Assembly (NCBI GenBank): GCA_029858755.1
Contig: JAOUEK010000012.1
Span: 1-13,051 of the forward strand
DNA: 13,051 nt
DNA from: Thermoleophilia bacterium
GTDB taxonomy: Bacteria; Actinomycetota; Thermoleophilia; Gaiellales; Gaiellaceae
Direction: 5' to 3'
The position numbers and the translations under genes were made by a program. The first letter of the stretch is position 1, and every line of letters starts with the position of its first letter. Shown piece after piece: positions 1-7,608 of this stretch. The notes beneath the pieces are model-generated. The model was not told where the DNA came from. It ran no database searches and was given only the letters and a program-made list of their open reading frames with translations.

Positions 1-305
<305 letters not shown>

Positions 306-314
306 CGACCGAGC

Positions 315-343
315 AGGGGTCGGGCCCGCCGGGCCCGACCCCT
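315..343 (+). terminator. Perfect GC-rich hairpin between tuf and rpsJ
   Basis: Arm AGGGGTCGGGCCCG (315-328) is exactly complementary to CGGGCCCGACCCCT (330-343), with a single base between. In practice this gives a stem of about 13 bp with a 3-base loop. It starts 10 bases after the tuf stop and ends 28 bases before rpsJ. No T tract follows (the next bases are CCCGGCC), so it is not a canonical intrinsic terminator. It could be a weak terminator or attenuator separating the str and S10 operons, or an RNA processing or 3'-end stabilising stem. I see no clear -10/-35 promoter in the remaining gap, so rpsJ may depend on read-through past this stem. Confidence 0.55.
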
Positions 344-371
344 CCCGGCCGCGACGAGCAGGCACACACAC

Positions 372-680
372 ATGGCGCAGCAGAAGATCCGGATCCGTCT
401 CAAGGGCTACGACCACCAGCAGGTGGACCGGTCCGCATCCCAGATCGTGGAGACGGCGCGACGCACGGGTGCCACGATCACGGGCCCGGTGCCCCTGCCT
501 ACCGAGAAGAACGTGTACTGCGTGATCCGCAGCCCGTTCAAGGACAAGGACTCGCGCGAGCACTTCGAGGTGCGCACGCACAAGCGCCTGATCGACATCC
601 ACAGCCCCACGCCGAAGACGGTCGACTCGCTGATGCGGCTCGACCTCCCCGCCGGCGTCGACATCGAGATCAAGCTCTGA
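372..680 (+). CDS. rpsJ: 30S ribosomal protein S10
   Basis: S10 is a small-subunit head protein and, as NusE, in known systems also a partner of NusB/NusG in transcription antitermination. The protein is 102 residues, the usual length. It starts [19 protein letters not shown] and ends with the family hallmark [20 protein letters not shown] followed by DIEIKL. The central loop with GPVPLPT is also present. It opens the S10 operon, 66 bases after tuf. The Shine-Dalgarno is modest (GAGCAGG at 356-362) and is followed by an ACACACAC stretch up to the ATG, probably an unstructured leader. The rplC ATG follows 5 bases after the stop. Confidence 0.98.
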   Translation: MAQQKIRIRLKGYDHQQVDRSASQIVETARRTGATITGPVPLPTEKNVYCVIRSPFKDKDSREHFEVRTHKRLIDIHSPTPKTVDSLMRLDLPAGVDIEIKL

Positions 681-685
681 GCGCC

Positions 686-1306
686 ATGAAGGGCATCGTG
701 GGCAAGAAGCTGGGCATGACGCAGCTGTTCGACCCCGAGACGGGTCGCGTCGACGCGGTCACGGTGATCGAGGCCGGGCCGTGCCCCGTGGTGCAGGTCA
801 AGACCGCCGACAGCGACGGCTACGACGCGGTACAGCTCGCGTTCGGCGAGGTCGCGGAGCGCAAGCTGTCGCGCGGCGAGCTCGGTCACCTGCAGAAGGC
901 GGGCGTCGGCCCGCACCGGCACCTGGTGGAGTTCCGCGGGGCCAGCGAGCTCCAGGTCGGCGAGACCGTGACCGTCGCCGCCTTCGAGCCGGGAGACGCC
1001 GTCAAGGTCGCCGGCGTCTCCATCGGCAAGGGGTTCCAGGGGACGATCAAGCGGCACAAGTTCCACCGAGGCCCGGTCTCGCACGGCTCGCACAACGTCC
1101 GCAAGCCGGGCTCGATCGGCGCGTCGGCGACACCGTCGCGCGTCCACAAGGGCACGCGCATGGCGGGCCGCATGGGTGGTCGCCGGGTGACGCAGCTCGG
1201 CCTGGTCGTGCACGAGGTCGACACCGAGCGCAATCTGCTGCTCGTGCGCGGGTCTGTGCCGGGGCCCCGCAACGCGATCGTCGAGATCCAGGGGGCCGGC
1301 TCCTGA
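686..1306 (+). CDS. rplC: 50S ribosomal protein L3
   Basis: L3 is an early-assembly 23S rRNA-binding protein whose long loop reaches toward the peptidyl transferase centre. The 206 residues match the bacterial norm. The start [15 protein letters not shown] and the central signature ([20 protein letters not shown], then [20 protein letters not shown], then GRMGG) are diagnostic. The glutamine that is methylated in E. coli L3 (in GSIGQNQTP) is replaced here, since the segment reads GSIGASATP; PrmB-type modification is therefore not expected at that position (inference). No strong Shine-Dalgarno separates it from rpsJ, so coupled translation is likely. Its TGA stop (1304-1306) shares its A with the ATG of rplD. 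Confidence 0.98.
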   Translation: MKGIVGKKLGMTQLFDPETGRVDAVTVIEAGPCPVVQVKTADSDGYDAVQLAFGEVAERKLSRGELGHLQKAGVGPHRHLVEFRGASELQVGETVTVAAFEPGDAVKVAGVSIGKGFQGTIKRHKFHRGPVSHGSHNVRKPGSIGASATPSRVHKGTRMAGRMGGRRVTQLGLVVHEVDTERNLLLVRGSVPGPRNAIVEIQGAGS

Positions 1307-1941
1307 TGGCCGTCAACGCGCACGTGCTCGGAGGAGCGAAGCCGGACGTGCCGCTGGCCGACGAGGTGTTCGGCGCGGAGGTCAAGCCCCACCTCGTCCA
1401 CGAGACGGTCCGCGCAGAGCTGAACGCCCGCCGGGCGGGCACTCGCGGCGCCAAGAGCCGCGGGCTCGTCTCGGGCGGCCGCGCCAAGCCGTGGCGGCAG
1501 AAGGGCACCGGCCGCGCCCGTCAGGGCACGATCCGCGCCCCGCAGTTCGCCGGCGGCGGCGTCGCGTTCCCCCCCTCGATGCGAAGCTTCGACGTCAAGG
1601 TCAACCGCAAGGCGCGGCGGGCCGCGCTGCGCGGCGCGCTCAGCCACCACGCCGCCAACGGCACGCTCGCACTGCTCGACGGATCGGTCTTCACCGAGCC
1701 GTCGACCAAGCAGGCGCTCGAGCTGCTCCGCGGCTGGGAGCACCGGGAGCCGGTGCTCGTCGTCGCGCACGAGGACGAGCTCGAGCTCGTCAAGTCGTTC
1801 CGGAACCTCGAGCGCGTGCTGGTCACGGTGGCAGGTGACCTGGAGGTGGCGAGCGTCGTCTGGGCCAACGCGGTCCTCGTCAGCGAGGCGGCGCTCCCGC
1901 TCGTCGAGAGCCGGGCCGGCGGAGGGGAGCCGTCGCCATGA
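1306..1941 (+). CDS. rplD: 50S ribosomal protein L4
   Basis: L4 binds 23S rRNA domain I and its extended loop lines the peptide exit tunnel. In E. coli it also autoregulates the S10 operon, but I see no recognisable L4-responsive leader here. The chosen ATG at 1306 overlaps the rplC stop by one base (TGATG) and gives 211 residues starting [17 protein letters not shown]. The tunnel-loop region SGGRAKPWRQKGTGRARQGT with RAPQFAGGGVAFPP is the family signature. The open frame continues far upstream inside rplC, but that part has no L4 similarity. The C-terminus ends in a short Gly/Pro-rich tail (RAGGGEPSP) whose DNA also supplies the GGAGGGG Shine-Dalgarno for rplW. The TGA overlaps the rplW ATG by four bases. 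Confidence 0.97.
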   Translation: MAVNAHVLGGAKPDVPLADEVFGAEVKPHLVHETVRAELNARRAGTRGAKSRGLVSGGRAKPWRQKGTGRARQGTIRAPQFAGGGVAFPPSMRSFDVKVNRKARRAALRGALSHHAANGTLALLDGSVFTEPSTKQALELLRGWEHREPVLVVAHEDELELVKSFRNLERVLVTVAGDLEVASVVWANAVLVSEAALPLVESRAGGGEPSP

Positions 1942-2234
1942 GATTGAACCTCGAGGACGTCCTCGTCGCGCCGGTCGTGTCCGAGAAGAGCTACGCGGGC
2001 ATCGCCGAGCGCCGCTACACGTTCAAGGTGCACCAGGACGCGCACAAGACCCACGTCCGGCAGGCCGTCGAGCAGCTGTTCGACGTCACGGTCGAGCGCG
2101 TGAACATCGTCCATGTGCGGCCCAAGCCCAAGCGGCGCGGCGTCCACCGCGGCACCCGCCCCGGCTGGAAGAAGGCCGTCGTGCAGGTGAGCGAGGGCGA
2201 CACGATCGAGATCTTCGAGGGGGCCCAGGTATGA
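1938..2234 (+). CDS. rplW: 50S ribosomal protein L23
   Basis: L23 sits at the exit of the ribosomal tunnel and is the docking site for trigger factor and SRP in known bacteria. The 98-residue protein is typical in size. It contains the N-terminal motif [15 protein letters not shown], the [19 protein letters not shown] helix and the basic loop [20 protein letters not shown] before [15 protein letters not shown]. The start ATG lies in an ATGA overlap with rplD and is preceded by GGAGGGG at 1921-1927 with good spacing. Its stop at 2232-2234 overlaps the ATG of a 10-codon mini-ORF that runs to the rplB start. Confidence 0.97.
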   Translation: MRLNLEDVLVAPVVSEKSYAGIAERRYTFKVHQDAHKTHVRQAVEQLFDVTVERVNIVHVRPKPKRRGVHRGTRPGWKKAVVQVSEGDTIEIFEGAQV

Positions 2235-2262
2235 GCGGGCCCGCGCGCGGAGGGACACGCTG

Positions 2263-2263
<1 letters not shown>
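2231..2263 (+). CDS. Possible 10-codon coupling mini-ORF between rplW and rplB
   Basis: An ATG at 2231 overlaps the rplW stop (ATGA) and opens the short frame [10 protein letters not shown]. Its TGA at 2261-2263 shares its last base with the rplB ATG (TGATG). A purine-rich Shine-Dalgarno, GAGGGGG (2217-2223), lies 7 bases before its ATG. The mini-ORF therefore fills the whole 28-base gap with overlaps at both ends. The encoded peptide resembles nothing I know. The rplB Shine-Dalgarno GGAGGG (2249-2254) lies inside it. It may carry ribosomes from rplW into rplB so the two 50S proteins are made in proportion, or it may be a chance frame in GC-rich DNA. No functional peptide is claimed. Confidence 0.3.
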
Positions 2264-3102
<839 letters not shown>

Positions 3103-3108
3103 CAGAGC

Positions 3109-3393
3109 ATGAGCAGGTCTTCCAAGAAAGGGCCCTTCGTCGAGGAGCGGCTGCTGCGCCGGATCGAGGAGCTGAACGAGTCGGGGCAGCGGCGACCCCT
3201 GAAGACGTGGTCGCGCACCTCCACCGTCTTCCCGGAGATGGTCGGGCACACGATCGCCGTCTACAACGGGCGCCAGCACGTGCCGGTGTTCGTCAGCGAG
3301 CAGATGGTGGGGCACAAGCTCGGCGAGTTCGCCCCCACGCGCACGTTCCGCGGCCACGCCGGCGACCGGCAGACGCAGGTGAAGAAGCGGTGA
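3109..3393 (+). CDS. rpsS: 30S ribosomal protein S19
   Basis: S19 lies in the head of the 30S subunit, forms a complex with S13 and contacts 16S rRNA near the A-site finger. The 94-residue protein carries the full signature: [20 protein letters not shown] at the N-terminus, then [52 protein letters not shown]. The Shine-Dalgarno AAGGAAAGG (3088-3096) lies inside the end of rplB, a little far (12 bases) from the ATG. The TGA stop (3391-3393) overlaps the GTG start of rplV in a GTGA junction. Confidence 0.98.
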   Translation: MSRSSKKGPFVEERLLRRIEELNESGQRRPLKTWSRTSTVFPEMVGHTIAVYNGRQHVPVFVSEQMVGHKLGEFAPTRTFRGHAGDRQTQVKKR

Positions 3394-3902
3394 CCGAGGC
3401 GGCCGCTCCGGTGCAGGTTCGCGCCCAGGCGAAGTGGGTGCGCACGTCCGCGCGCAAGGCGCGAGTCGTGCTCGAGCACATCCGCGGGCGCTCCGTGCCG
3501 GAGGCGCGCACGGTGCTCGCCTTCACGTCGCGCGCGGCGGCCCGTGAGATCGAGCGGGTGCTCCGCTCGGCCGTGGCGAACGCGGAGTCGGCGCATGCGC
3601 TCGACGGCGACGAGCTGGTCGTCGTCGCCGCGTACGCGGACGAGGGGCCGACGCTCAAGCGCTGGCGCGCGCGCGCGCGCGGCCGTGCCGGTCGCATCAA
3701 GAAGCGCACGTGCCACATCACGGTCGTCGTCGCCGAGAACCCGGACGTCACCAGCGGGCGCCGGCGCAGGGCGCAGAAGCCGGCCGCCGAGGCCGCGCCG
3801 ACGCCCGAGAGCGCTACCGAGACAGCTGCCACCGAGAAGGCGGAGAAGCCGAAGACGAGCCGGCGCCGTGCGCCGGCCAAGAAGAAGGAGGCCACGGTCT
3901 AA
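3390..3902 (+). CDS. rplV: 50S ribosomal protein L22 with long C-terminal tail
   Basis: L22 binds all domains of 23S rRNA, and its beta-hairpin lines the exit tunnel beside L4. The core (about residues 10-117) shows [40 protein letters not shown] and the hairpin with [20 protein letters not shown]. The start is GTG at 3390, overlapping the rpsS stop; an in-frame GTG at 3411 (VQVRAQAKW) is a possible alternative. At 170 residues it is about 50 longer than minimal L22. The tail (about 118-170) is Ala/Glu/Thr-rich and then basic, ending [13 protein letters not shown]. Similar L22 tails occur in other actinobacteria. The hairpin is encoded by a 15-base alternating GC tract (3665-3679). The TAA stop shares a base with the rpsC ATG (TAATG). 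Confidence 0.96.
   Translation: MTEAAAPVQVRAQAKWVRTSARKARVVLEHIRGRSVPEARTVLAFTSRAAAREIERVLRSAVANAESAHALDGDELVVVAAYADEGPTLKRWRARARGRAGRIKKRTCHITVVVAENPDVTSGRRRRAQKPAAEAAPTPESATETAATEKAEKPKTSRRRAPAKKKEATV
3665..3679. repeat. 15-base alternating GC dinucleotide tract in rplV
   Basis: An uninterrupted GCGCGCGCGCGCGCG run lies in the part of rplV encoding the arginine-rich tip of the L22 tunnel hairpin (RARARGRA). Such tracts are prone to slippage and can adopt Z-DNA. Here the tract is explained by successive Arg/Ala codons, so it is probably a by-product of GC-rich codon choice rather than a regulatory element. Confidence 0.7.
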
Positions 3903-4930
3903 TGGGCCAGAAGGTGCATCCCGGCGGCCTTCGCGTCGGCGTCATCCACGATTGGAAGTCCAACTGGTGGACCGGCAAGAAGCAGGTTGCCGACTACGTC
4001 CTCGAGGACATCCGCATCCGCGACCACATCAACGGCAAGCTCTCGCACGCCGGGCTCTCGGACATCCTGATCCGCAAGGACAAGCAACGGATCACGGTGG
4101 ACATCTACACGGCGCGGCCGGGCATCGTGATCGGCAAGTCCGGCGTCGAGGTCGACGCGCTCCGCAAGGAGCTGCACGCGATCACGGGCAAGTCGGTGCA
4201 CATCAACATCAACGAGATCAAGCGGCCCGAGCTCGACGCGCAGCTCGTAGCGCAGTCGATCGCCGAGCAGCTGCAGAACCGCGTCGCGTTTCGCCGCGCG
4301 ATGAAGCGGTCGCTGGCTTCCGCCATGCGCTCGGGGGCCCAGGGCATCCGCATCGTCTGTGGCGGCCGCCTCGGCGGCGGCGAGATGAGCCGCCGCGAGG
4401 CCTACTCCGAGGGGCGCGTGCCGCTGCACACGATCCGCGCCGACATCGACTACGGCTTCGCCGAGGCGAAGACGACGTTCGGCCGCATCGGCGTCAAGGT
4501 CTGGGTCAACAAGGGCGAGATCATGCCCGAGGGCTTCGACGGCGGGCTCGGGCGCGAGCGCGGTGCCGACGTCGAGGGCTCTCGCCGTCGCCGCGGCGCC
4601 GTCACCGAGGGCCTCGGCGCGTCGCGCGAGAGCGGCCGCGGCCGCAGCCAGGACCGCGAGGGCCTCGGGCTCGTCCAGCGCCGCCGCCGACCGGGACGAC
4701 CCGGCCAAGGCCGCCAGGGCGGCGGCCAGCGGCGTGACCGTCCGGCACCCGCGCGCGAGGAGCCGAAGGCGAAGCGGCCCGAGGCGACCGAGTCAGCGCC
4801 GACGCCACCCGAGGCGACCGAGTCCACGCCGACGCCGCCCGAGGCGACCGCTGCCGCACCCGAAGCGACCGTCGAGGCACCGTCCACGAGCGGGGATGCC
4901 GCCGACACCGGCGCGGAGGCGAGCGACTGA
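3902..4930 (+). CDS. rpsC: 30S ribosomal protein S3 with ~130-residue C-terminal extension
   Basis: S3 forms part of the mRNA entry channel on the 30S head and contributes to helicase activity. The start ([20 protein letters not shown]) overlaps the rplV stop by one base. The type-II KH domain has the GXXG loop GKSG at 78-81, and the C-terminal core holds [20 protein letters not shown] and [17 protein letters not shown], ending near residue 210. The remaining roughly 130 residues are an extension that is first Arg/Gly-rich (about 215-285) and then Pro/Glu/Ala/Thr-rich. The second part includes tandem PEAT repeats from residue 293. At 342 residues the protein is far longer than the common 210-280. 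The extension keeps GC-rich third positions and has no stop, so it is genuine coding sequence, probably disordered. Confidence 0.97.
   Translation: MGQKVHPGGLRVGVIHDWKSNWWTGKKQVADYVLEDIRIRDHINGKLSHAGLSDILIRKDKQRITVDIYTARPGIVIGKSGVEVDALRKELHAITGKSVHININEIKRPELDAQLVAQSIAEQLQNRVAFRRAMKRSLASAMRSGAQGIRIVCGGRLGGGEMSRREAYSEGRVPLHTIRADIDYGFAEAKTTFGRIGVKVWVNKGEIMPEGFDGGLGRERGADVEGSRRRRGAVTEGLGASRESGRGRSQDREGLGLVQRRRRPGRPGQGRQGGGQRRDRPAPAREEPKAKRPEATESAPTPPEATESTPTPPEATAAAPEATVEAPSTSGDAADTGAEASD
4778..4879 (+). repeat. Tandem PEAT-encoding repeats in the rpsC tail
   Basis: Two 30-base units (4778-4807 and 4808-4837) differ at only three positions and encode [10 protein letters not shown] and [10 protein letters not shown]. 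They are followed by two shortened 21-base units (4838-4858 and 4859-4879) encoding PEATAAA and PEATVEA. Each unit begins CCCGA(G/A)GCGACCG. All units are multiples of three bases, so expansion or contraction would keep the frame. The 14-base core CCCGAGGCGACCGA recurs in the rplO tail at 10505-10518. The likely origin is local slippage duplication within a disordered tail. Confidence 0.9.
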
Positions 4931-5355
4931 TGTTGATGCCGCGCAAGTTCAAGCACCGCAAGGAGTTCCGCGGGCGCCGGCGGGGGATGGCGAAGGGGCA
5001 GACCACGGTCCAGTTCGGGGACTACGGGATCAAGGCGCTCGAGCCCGGCTGGGTCACCAACCGGCAGATCGAGGCTGCCCGCATCGCCATGACGCGGAAG
5101 ATCCGCCGCGGCGGCAAGGTGTGGATCAACCTCTTCCCGGACAAGCCGTACACGAAGAAGCCCGCCGAGACCCGGATGGGCTCGGGCAAGGGATCGCCGG
5201 AGGGGTGGGTCGCCGTGGTCAAGCCCGGGCGTGTGATGTTCGAGCTCGCCGGCGTGCCGGAGCCGCTCGCCAAGGAGGCGCTGCGCCTGGCCGGCCAGAA
5301 GCTGCCGCTGAAGACGAAGATCGTGAAGCGGGAGGCCGATCTCTTTGAGCACTGA
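4930..5355 (+). CDS. rplP: 50S ribosomal protein L16
   Basis: L16 is a late-assembling 50S protein near the A site and central protuberance that helps position tRNA. The 141 residues start [20 protein letters not shown], matching the family pattern (MLxPKR..). That supports the ATG at 4930 over the second ATG at 4936. Other landmarks are [40 protein letters not shown] and [20 protein letters not shown]. The start overlaps the rpsC stop by one base (TGATG). A 48-base gap with a small hairpin follows before rpmC, the longest gap within the S10 operon. Confidence 0.98.
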   Translation: MLMPRKFKHRKEFRGRRRGMAKGQTTVQFGDYGIKALEPGWVTNRQIEAARIAMTRKIRRGGKVWINLFPDKPYTKKPAETRMGSGKGSPEGWVAVVKPGRVMFELAGVPEPLAKEALRLAGQKLPLKTKIVKREADLFEH

Positions 5356-5368
5356 GACCACGAAGGGC

Positions 5369-5386
5369 GTGTCCCTGCGGGGACGC
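5369..5386 (+). promoter_or_regulatory. Small hairpin in the rplP-rpmC gap
   Basis: GTGTCCC (5369-5375) pairs with GGGACGC (5380-5386) around the loop TGCG, giving seven pairs including one G-T wobble. It sits 13 bases past the rplP stop and just before the GGGAGG Shine-Dalgarno of rpmC (5388-5393). There is no T tract, so it is unlikely to be a terminator. It could modulate ribosome access to rpmC or mark an RNA processing point; both are inference. Confidence 0.35.
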
Positions 5387-5403
5387 CGGGAGGCTGATCG
5401 ACG

Positions 5404-5604
5404 GTGAGGGCGAGCGAGCTACGAGGGCTGTCCGACGAGGAGCTCGAGCGGAGGCTCGGGGAGACCCGTCGTGACCTGCTCAACCTCCTCTTCCAGTCCG
5501 TCACCGGGTCGCTCGAGAACACGGGTCGCCTGACGGCGACGAAGCGGGACATTGCGCGCATCCTGACGGTGAAGCTCGAGCGCGCACGGCTGGGAAAGGC
5601 GTAG
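5404..5604 (+). CDS. rpmC: 50S ribosomal protein L29
   Basis: L29 is a small two-helix protein near the peptide exit tunnel, next to L23. The 66-residue product has the family pattern: MRASELRGLSDEELERRLGE in the first helix, LLNLLFQSVTGSLENTGRL in the turn, and a C-terminal helix KRDIARILTVKLERARLGKA. The GTG at 5404 is the only reasonable start, because an in-frame TGA lies at 5395-5397. A good Shine-Dalgarno (GGGAGG, 5388-5393) precedes it. Unlike most neighbours it does not overlap the upstream gene. The rpsQ ATG comes 3 bases after its TAG. Confidence 0.96.
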   Translation: MRASELRGLSDEELERRLGETRRDLLNLLFQSVTGSLENTGRLTATKRDIARILTVKLERARLGKA

Positions 5605-5607
5605 GGA

Positions 5608-6246
5608 ATGGCTGAGGAGAAGAACGAGACGGAGATCGAGGAGACGGGCGCCGAGGCACCCGCCGAGCCCGCTGCCGACGACGTGGCCGACGCCGCGGAC
5701 GTCGCGGAGGGGGCAGTCCCCTCCGGGGAAAGCCCCCCGAGCGGTGCCGACGAGGCCGCCGAGGAGCCCGTCGCCGAGGCTGCGGCAGAGCCGGACGCCA
5801 CCGAGGCGAGCGGCGACGACGCGGACGCGGCCGTGGGTGCGGAGGGGACAGTCCCCTCGGCAGGCAGTTCCCAGGCCGAGCCGAAGCCCAAGAAGAAGCG
5901 GCTCCCGCGTGCGCTCCGACCGGCGCGCACGCGTCGCAAGCGCGTGCCGAGCAGCGGGCGCAAGCCCATCGTCCGGCTGCCCGCCACGGAGGGCGACCGC
6001 GGCCGCAGGCAGGAGCGCCAGGGCACCGTGGTCTCCGACGCGATGGACAAGACGATCGTGGTCAAGGTCGAGGTGACCAAGGCGCACCGGAGGTACAAGA
6101 AGGTCGTCCGCCGCAGCGTCAAGTTCCACGCACACGACGAAGGGAACGAGGCGAAGGTGGGCGACATCGTCCGCATCGTCGAGACGCGGCCGCTCTCGGC
6201 GACGAAGCACTGGCGCCTCGTGGAGATCGTCGAGGCCGCGAAGTAG
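5608..6246 (+). CDS. rpsQ: 30S ribosomal protein S17 with ~130-residue acidic/basic N-terminal extension
   Basis: S17 is an OB-fold protein binding the 5' domain of 16S rRNA early in 30S assembly. The core is residues 131-212, with [61 protein letters not shown] normal S17 is about 85 residues; this frame encodes 212. Residues 1-90 are strongly acidic and Ala-rich, and 91-125 are basic ([20 protein letters not shown]). The ATG at 5608 sits 3 bases after the rpmC stop. An internal GTG at 5944 could give a shorter protein of about 100 residues, but it lacks a Shine-Dalgarno. The extension has no stops and strong G/C third positions, so I favour the long form. Two palindromic elements are embedded at residues 34-44 and 79-89. 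Confidence 0.9.
   Translation: MAEEKNETEIEETGAEAPAEPAADDVADAADVAEGAVPSGESPPSGADEAAEEPVAEAAAEPDATEASGDDADAAVGAEGTVPSAGSSQAEPKPKKKRLPRALRPARTRRKRVPSSGRKPIVRLPATEGDRGRRQERQGTVVSDAMDKTIVVKVEVTKAHRRYKKVVRRSVKFHAHDEGNEAKVGDIVRIVETRPLSATKHWRLVEIVEAAK
5706..5740 (+). repeat. Palindromic element, copy 1 (in rpsQ extension)
   Basis: GGAGGGG (5706-5712) and CCCCTCC (5718-5724) form a 7-bp stem that extends inward by a G-T wobble and a C-G pair. A second small stem, GGGG (5725-5728) with CCCC (5733-5736), follows directly. It encodes [11 protein letters not shown] in the S17 extension. It aligns base for base with the copies at 5841, 9642 and 9717, so this is a dispersed family rather than an isolated hairpin. 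Confidence 0.75.
5841..5875 (+). repeat. Palindromic element, copy 2 (in rpsQ extension)
   Basis: GAGGGGAC (5842-5849), a central A, and GTCCCCTC (5851-5858) make a perfect 17-base odd-centred palindrome, the best preserved of the four copies. The downstream half (5859-5875) has drifted but keeps AGT and CAGG at the positions seen in copy 4. It encodes [11 protein letters not shown] in the same reading frame as the other copies. Confidence 0.8.
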
Positions 6247-6256
6247 GGGCAACGGG

Positions 6257-6625
6257 ATGATCCAGCAGGAATCCAGGCTCAAGGTCGCCGACAACACGGG
6301 CGCGCGGGAGTTGCTCTGCATCCGCGTCGTCGGCGGGTCGCATCGCCGCTACGCTCGCGTCGGCGACGTGATCGTTGCTACCGTGAAGGCCGCTACCCCG
6401 CAGGGCTCGGTCAAGAAGGGCGAGGTCGTGAGAGCGGTCGTCGTCCGGACGAAGAAGCCCTACGGACGCGACGACGGCACGCTGATCGGCTTCGACGAGA
6501 ACGCGGCCGTGATCATCGACACGCAATCCAACCCCCGCGGCACGCGGATCTTCGGGCCCGTCGCGCGCGAGCTGCGCGAGAAGAACTTCATGAAGATCGT
6601 CAGCCTCGCCCCCGAAGTCCTCTGA
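6257..6625 (+). CDS. rplN: 50S ribosomal protein L14
   Basis: L14 binds 23S rRNA at the subunit interface and forms inter-subunit bridges. The 122 residues match the universal length. It starts [20 protein letters not shown] and contains the family pattern [20 protein letters not shown], then [34 protein letters not shown] and [20 protein letters not shown]. It opens the spc operon, but only 10 bases separate it from rpsQ and no promoter is visible there, so the S10 and spc genes are probably co-transcribed. The Shine-Dalgarno is weak (AGGGGC near 6244-6249, overlapping the rpsQ stop). A 35-base gap with no hairpin follows. Confidence 0.98.
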   Translation: MIQQESRLKVADNTGARELLCIRVVGGSHRRYARVGDVIVATVKAATPQGSVKKGEVVRAVVVRTKKPYGRDDGTLIGFDENAAVIIDTQSNPRGTRIFGPVARELREKNFMKIVSLAPEVL

Positions 6626-6660
6626 CCCAACGAGCCAGCGACCGACACGGACTCACGACC

Positions 6661-7032
6661 ATGGCCACGAAGCTGAAAGTGAAAAAGGGCGACCTGGTGC
6701 AGGTGCTCTCCGGCAAGGATCGCGGCAAGCGCGGCCGCGTGATCGACGCGCGGCCCGCAGACCGGCGCGTGATCGTCGAGAACCTCAACGTCGCCAAGCG
6801 GCACACGAAGCCGCGCCCGGTGCGCGACTCCACGCGCATGGGCGGTGCCTCGATCATCCCCGGCGGCGTGATCGAGAAGCCCCTTCCGCTCGACGTCTCA
6901 AACGTGATGGTCGTATGCCCGACGTGCAACCAGGCGACGAGGATCGGCGTCGCCGTCGTCGAGGGCAAGGGCGGCCCCGTCCGCCGGCGCGTCTGCAAGC
7001 GCACAGGCTGTGGGGAGGTGATCGACCGGTGA
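6661..7032 (+). CDS. rplX: 50S ribosomal protein L24
   Basis: L24 is one of two assembly-initiator proteins for the 50S subunit. The KOW domain occupies about residues 5-32 ([20 protein letters not shown]), followed by [17 protein letters not shown] and [20 protein letters not shown]. The C-terminal part has cysteine pairs C86-P-T-C89 and C112-x4-C117, suggesting a zinc ribbon as in many bacterial L24 proteins. The length of 123 is slightly above the common 102-115. No recognisable Shine-Dalgarno lies in the 35-base gap from rplN, which is unusual for this operon. The 3' end contains a very strong Shine-Dalgarno for rplE, and the TGA overlaps the rplE GTG (GTGA). Confidence 0.97.
   Translation: MATKLKVKKGDLVQVLSGKDRGKRGRVIDARPADRRVIVENLNVAKRHTKPRPVRDSTRMGGASIIPGGVIEKPLPLDVSNVMVVCPTCNQATRIGVAVVEGKGGPVRRRVCKRTGCGEVIDR
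7014..7023 (+). promoter_or_regulatory. Extended Shine-Dalgarno for rplE
   Basis: GGAGGTGATC is a ten-base match to the complement of the universal 16S 3' tail (GATCACCTCC). It lies inside the end of rplX, with the GGAGG ending 10 bases before the rplE GTG. This is by far the strongest ribosome binding site in the window. It supports the GTG at 7029 as the rplE start. Confidence 0.8.
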
Positions 7033-7598
7033 GCGCCACGGAGGTCGAGGCGCGCCTGAAGCTGCGCTACGAGGACGAGATCCGCCCGGCGCTGAAGGAC
7101 GCGCTCGGGCTGTCTTCGATCATGCAGGTACCGCGCGTCTCGAAGATCACGCTGAACATGGGCGTCGGCGACGCCAAGACCGACGCCAAGGCGCTCGACG
7201 CGGCGATCGAGGAGCTGACGCTGATCGCAGGGCAGCGGGCGCAGGTGCGGAAGGCGCGGAAGTCGATCGCCGCCTTCAAGCTGCGCGAGGGCATGCCCGT
7301 GGGAGCGCGCGTGACGCTGCGCGGCACGCGGATGTACGAGTTCCTCGACCGGCTGGTGTCGATCGCCCTGCCTCGGATCCGCGACTTCCGCGGCCTCAAC
7401 CCGCGGTCGTTCGACGGGCGCGGCAACTACTCGATCGGGATCAGGGAGCAGATCATCTTCCCGGAGATCGACTACGACAGCGTCCCCGCGATCCGCGGGC
7501 TCGACGTCACGATCACGACCACGGCGCAGACGGACGAGCACGCGCACGCCCTCCTCGGGGCGCTCGGCCTGCCGTTCGCCGCCGAGAGAACGGAGTGA
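7029..7598 (+). CDS. rplE: 50S ribosomal protein L5
   Basis: L5 is part of the 5S rRNA-L5-L18 particle in the central protuberance and contacts the P-site tRNA. The GTG at 7029 is chosen because it overlaps the rplX stop and follows a full Shine-Dalgarno. The 189-residue product fits the family (about 180-187). Landmarks are [80 protein letters not shown] and the loop [20 protein letters not shown] with [13 protein letters not shown]. The open frame extends upstream inside rplX but that part is not L5. Ten bases separate it from rpsN. Confidence 0.98.
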   Translation: MSATEVEARLKLRYEDEIRPALKDALGLSSIMQVPRVSKITLNMGVGDAKTDAKALDAAIEELTLIAGQRAQVRKARKSIAAFKLREGMPVGARVTLRGTRMYEFLDRLVSIALPRIRDFRGLNPRSFDGRGNYSIGIREQIIFPEIDYDSVPAIRGLDVTITTTAQTDEHAHALLGALGLPFAAERTE

Positions 7599-7608
7599 GG
7601 AGCGGGGC

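Noticed and set aside
306..371. A promoter for the S10 operon between tuf and rpsJ
   Set aside because: No TANNNT-like -10 or TTGAC-like -35 can be seen in this GC-rich gap, so a promoter cannot be supported from sequence alone.
781..1305. Upstream extension of the rplD frame inside rplC
   Set aside because: The frame is open but its translation is Arg/Gly-rich noise. L4 similarity begins at the ATG at 1306, which overlaps the rplC stop in the usual way.
1921..1937. GGAGGGGAGCCGTCGCC at the end of rplD as a fifth copy of the palindromic element
   Set aside because: Only the first eight bases match, the palindrome is absent, the frame differs, and the GGAGGGG is explained as the rplW Shine-Dalgarno.
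6247..6256. An operon boundary with promoter or terminator between the S10 and spc blocks
   Set aside because: The gap is only 10 bases, with no hairpin and no promoter motif, so the blocks are probably joined.
4450..6321. Several 300-380 codon minus-strand frames opposite rpsC, rplP and rpsQ
   Set aside because: They are shadows of GC-rich coding sequence with low-complexity translations, and there is no operon context on that strand.
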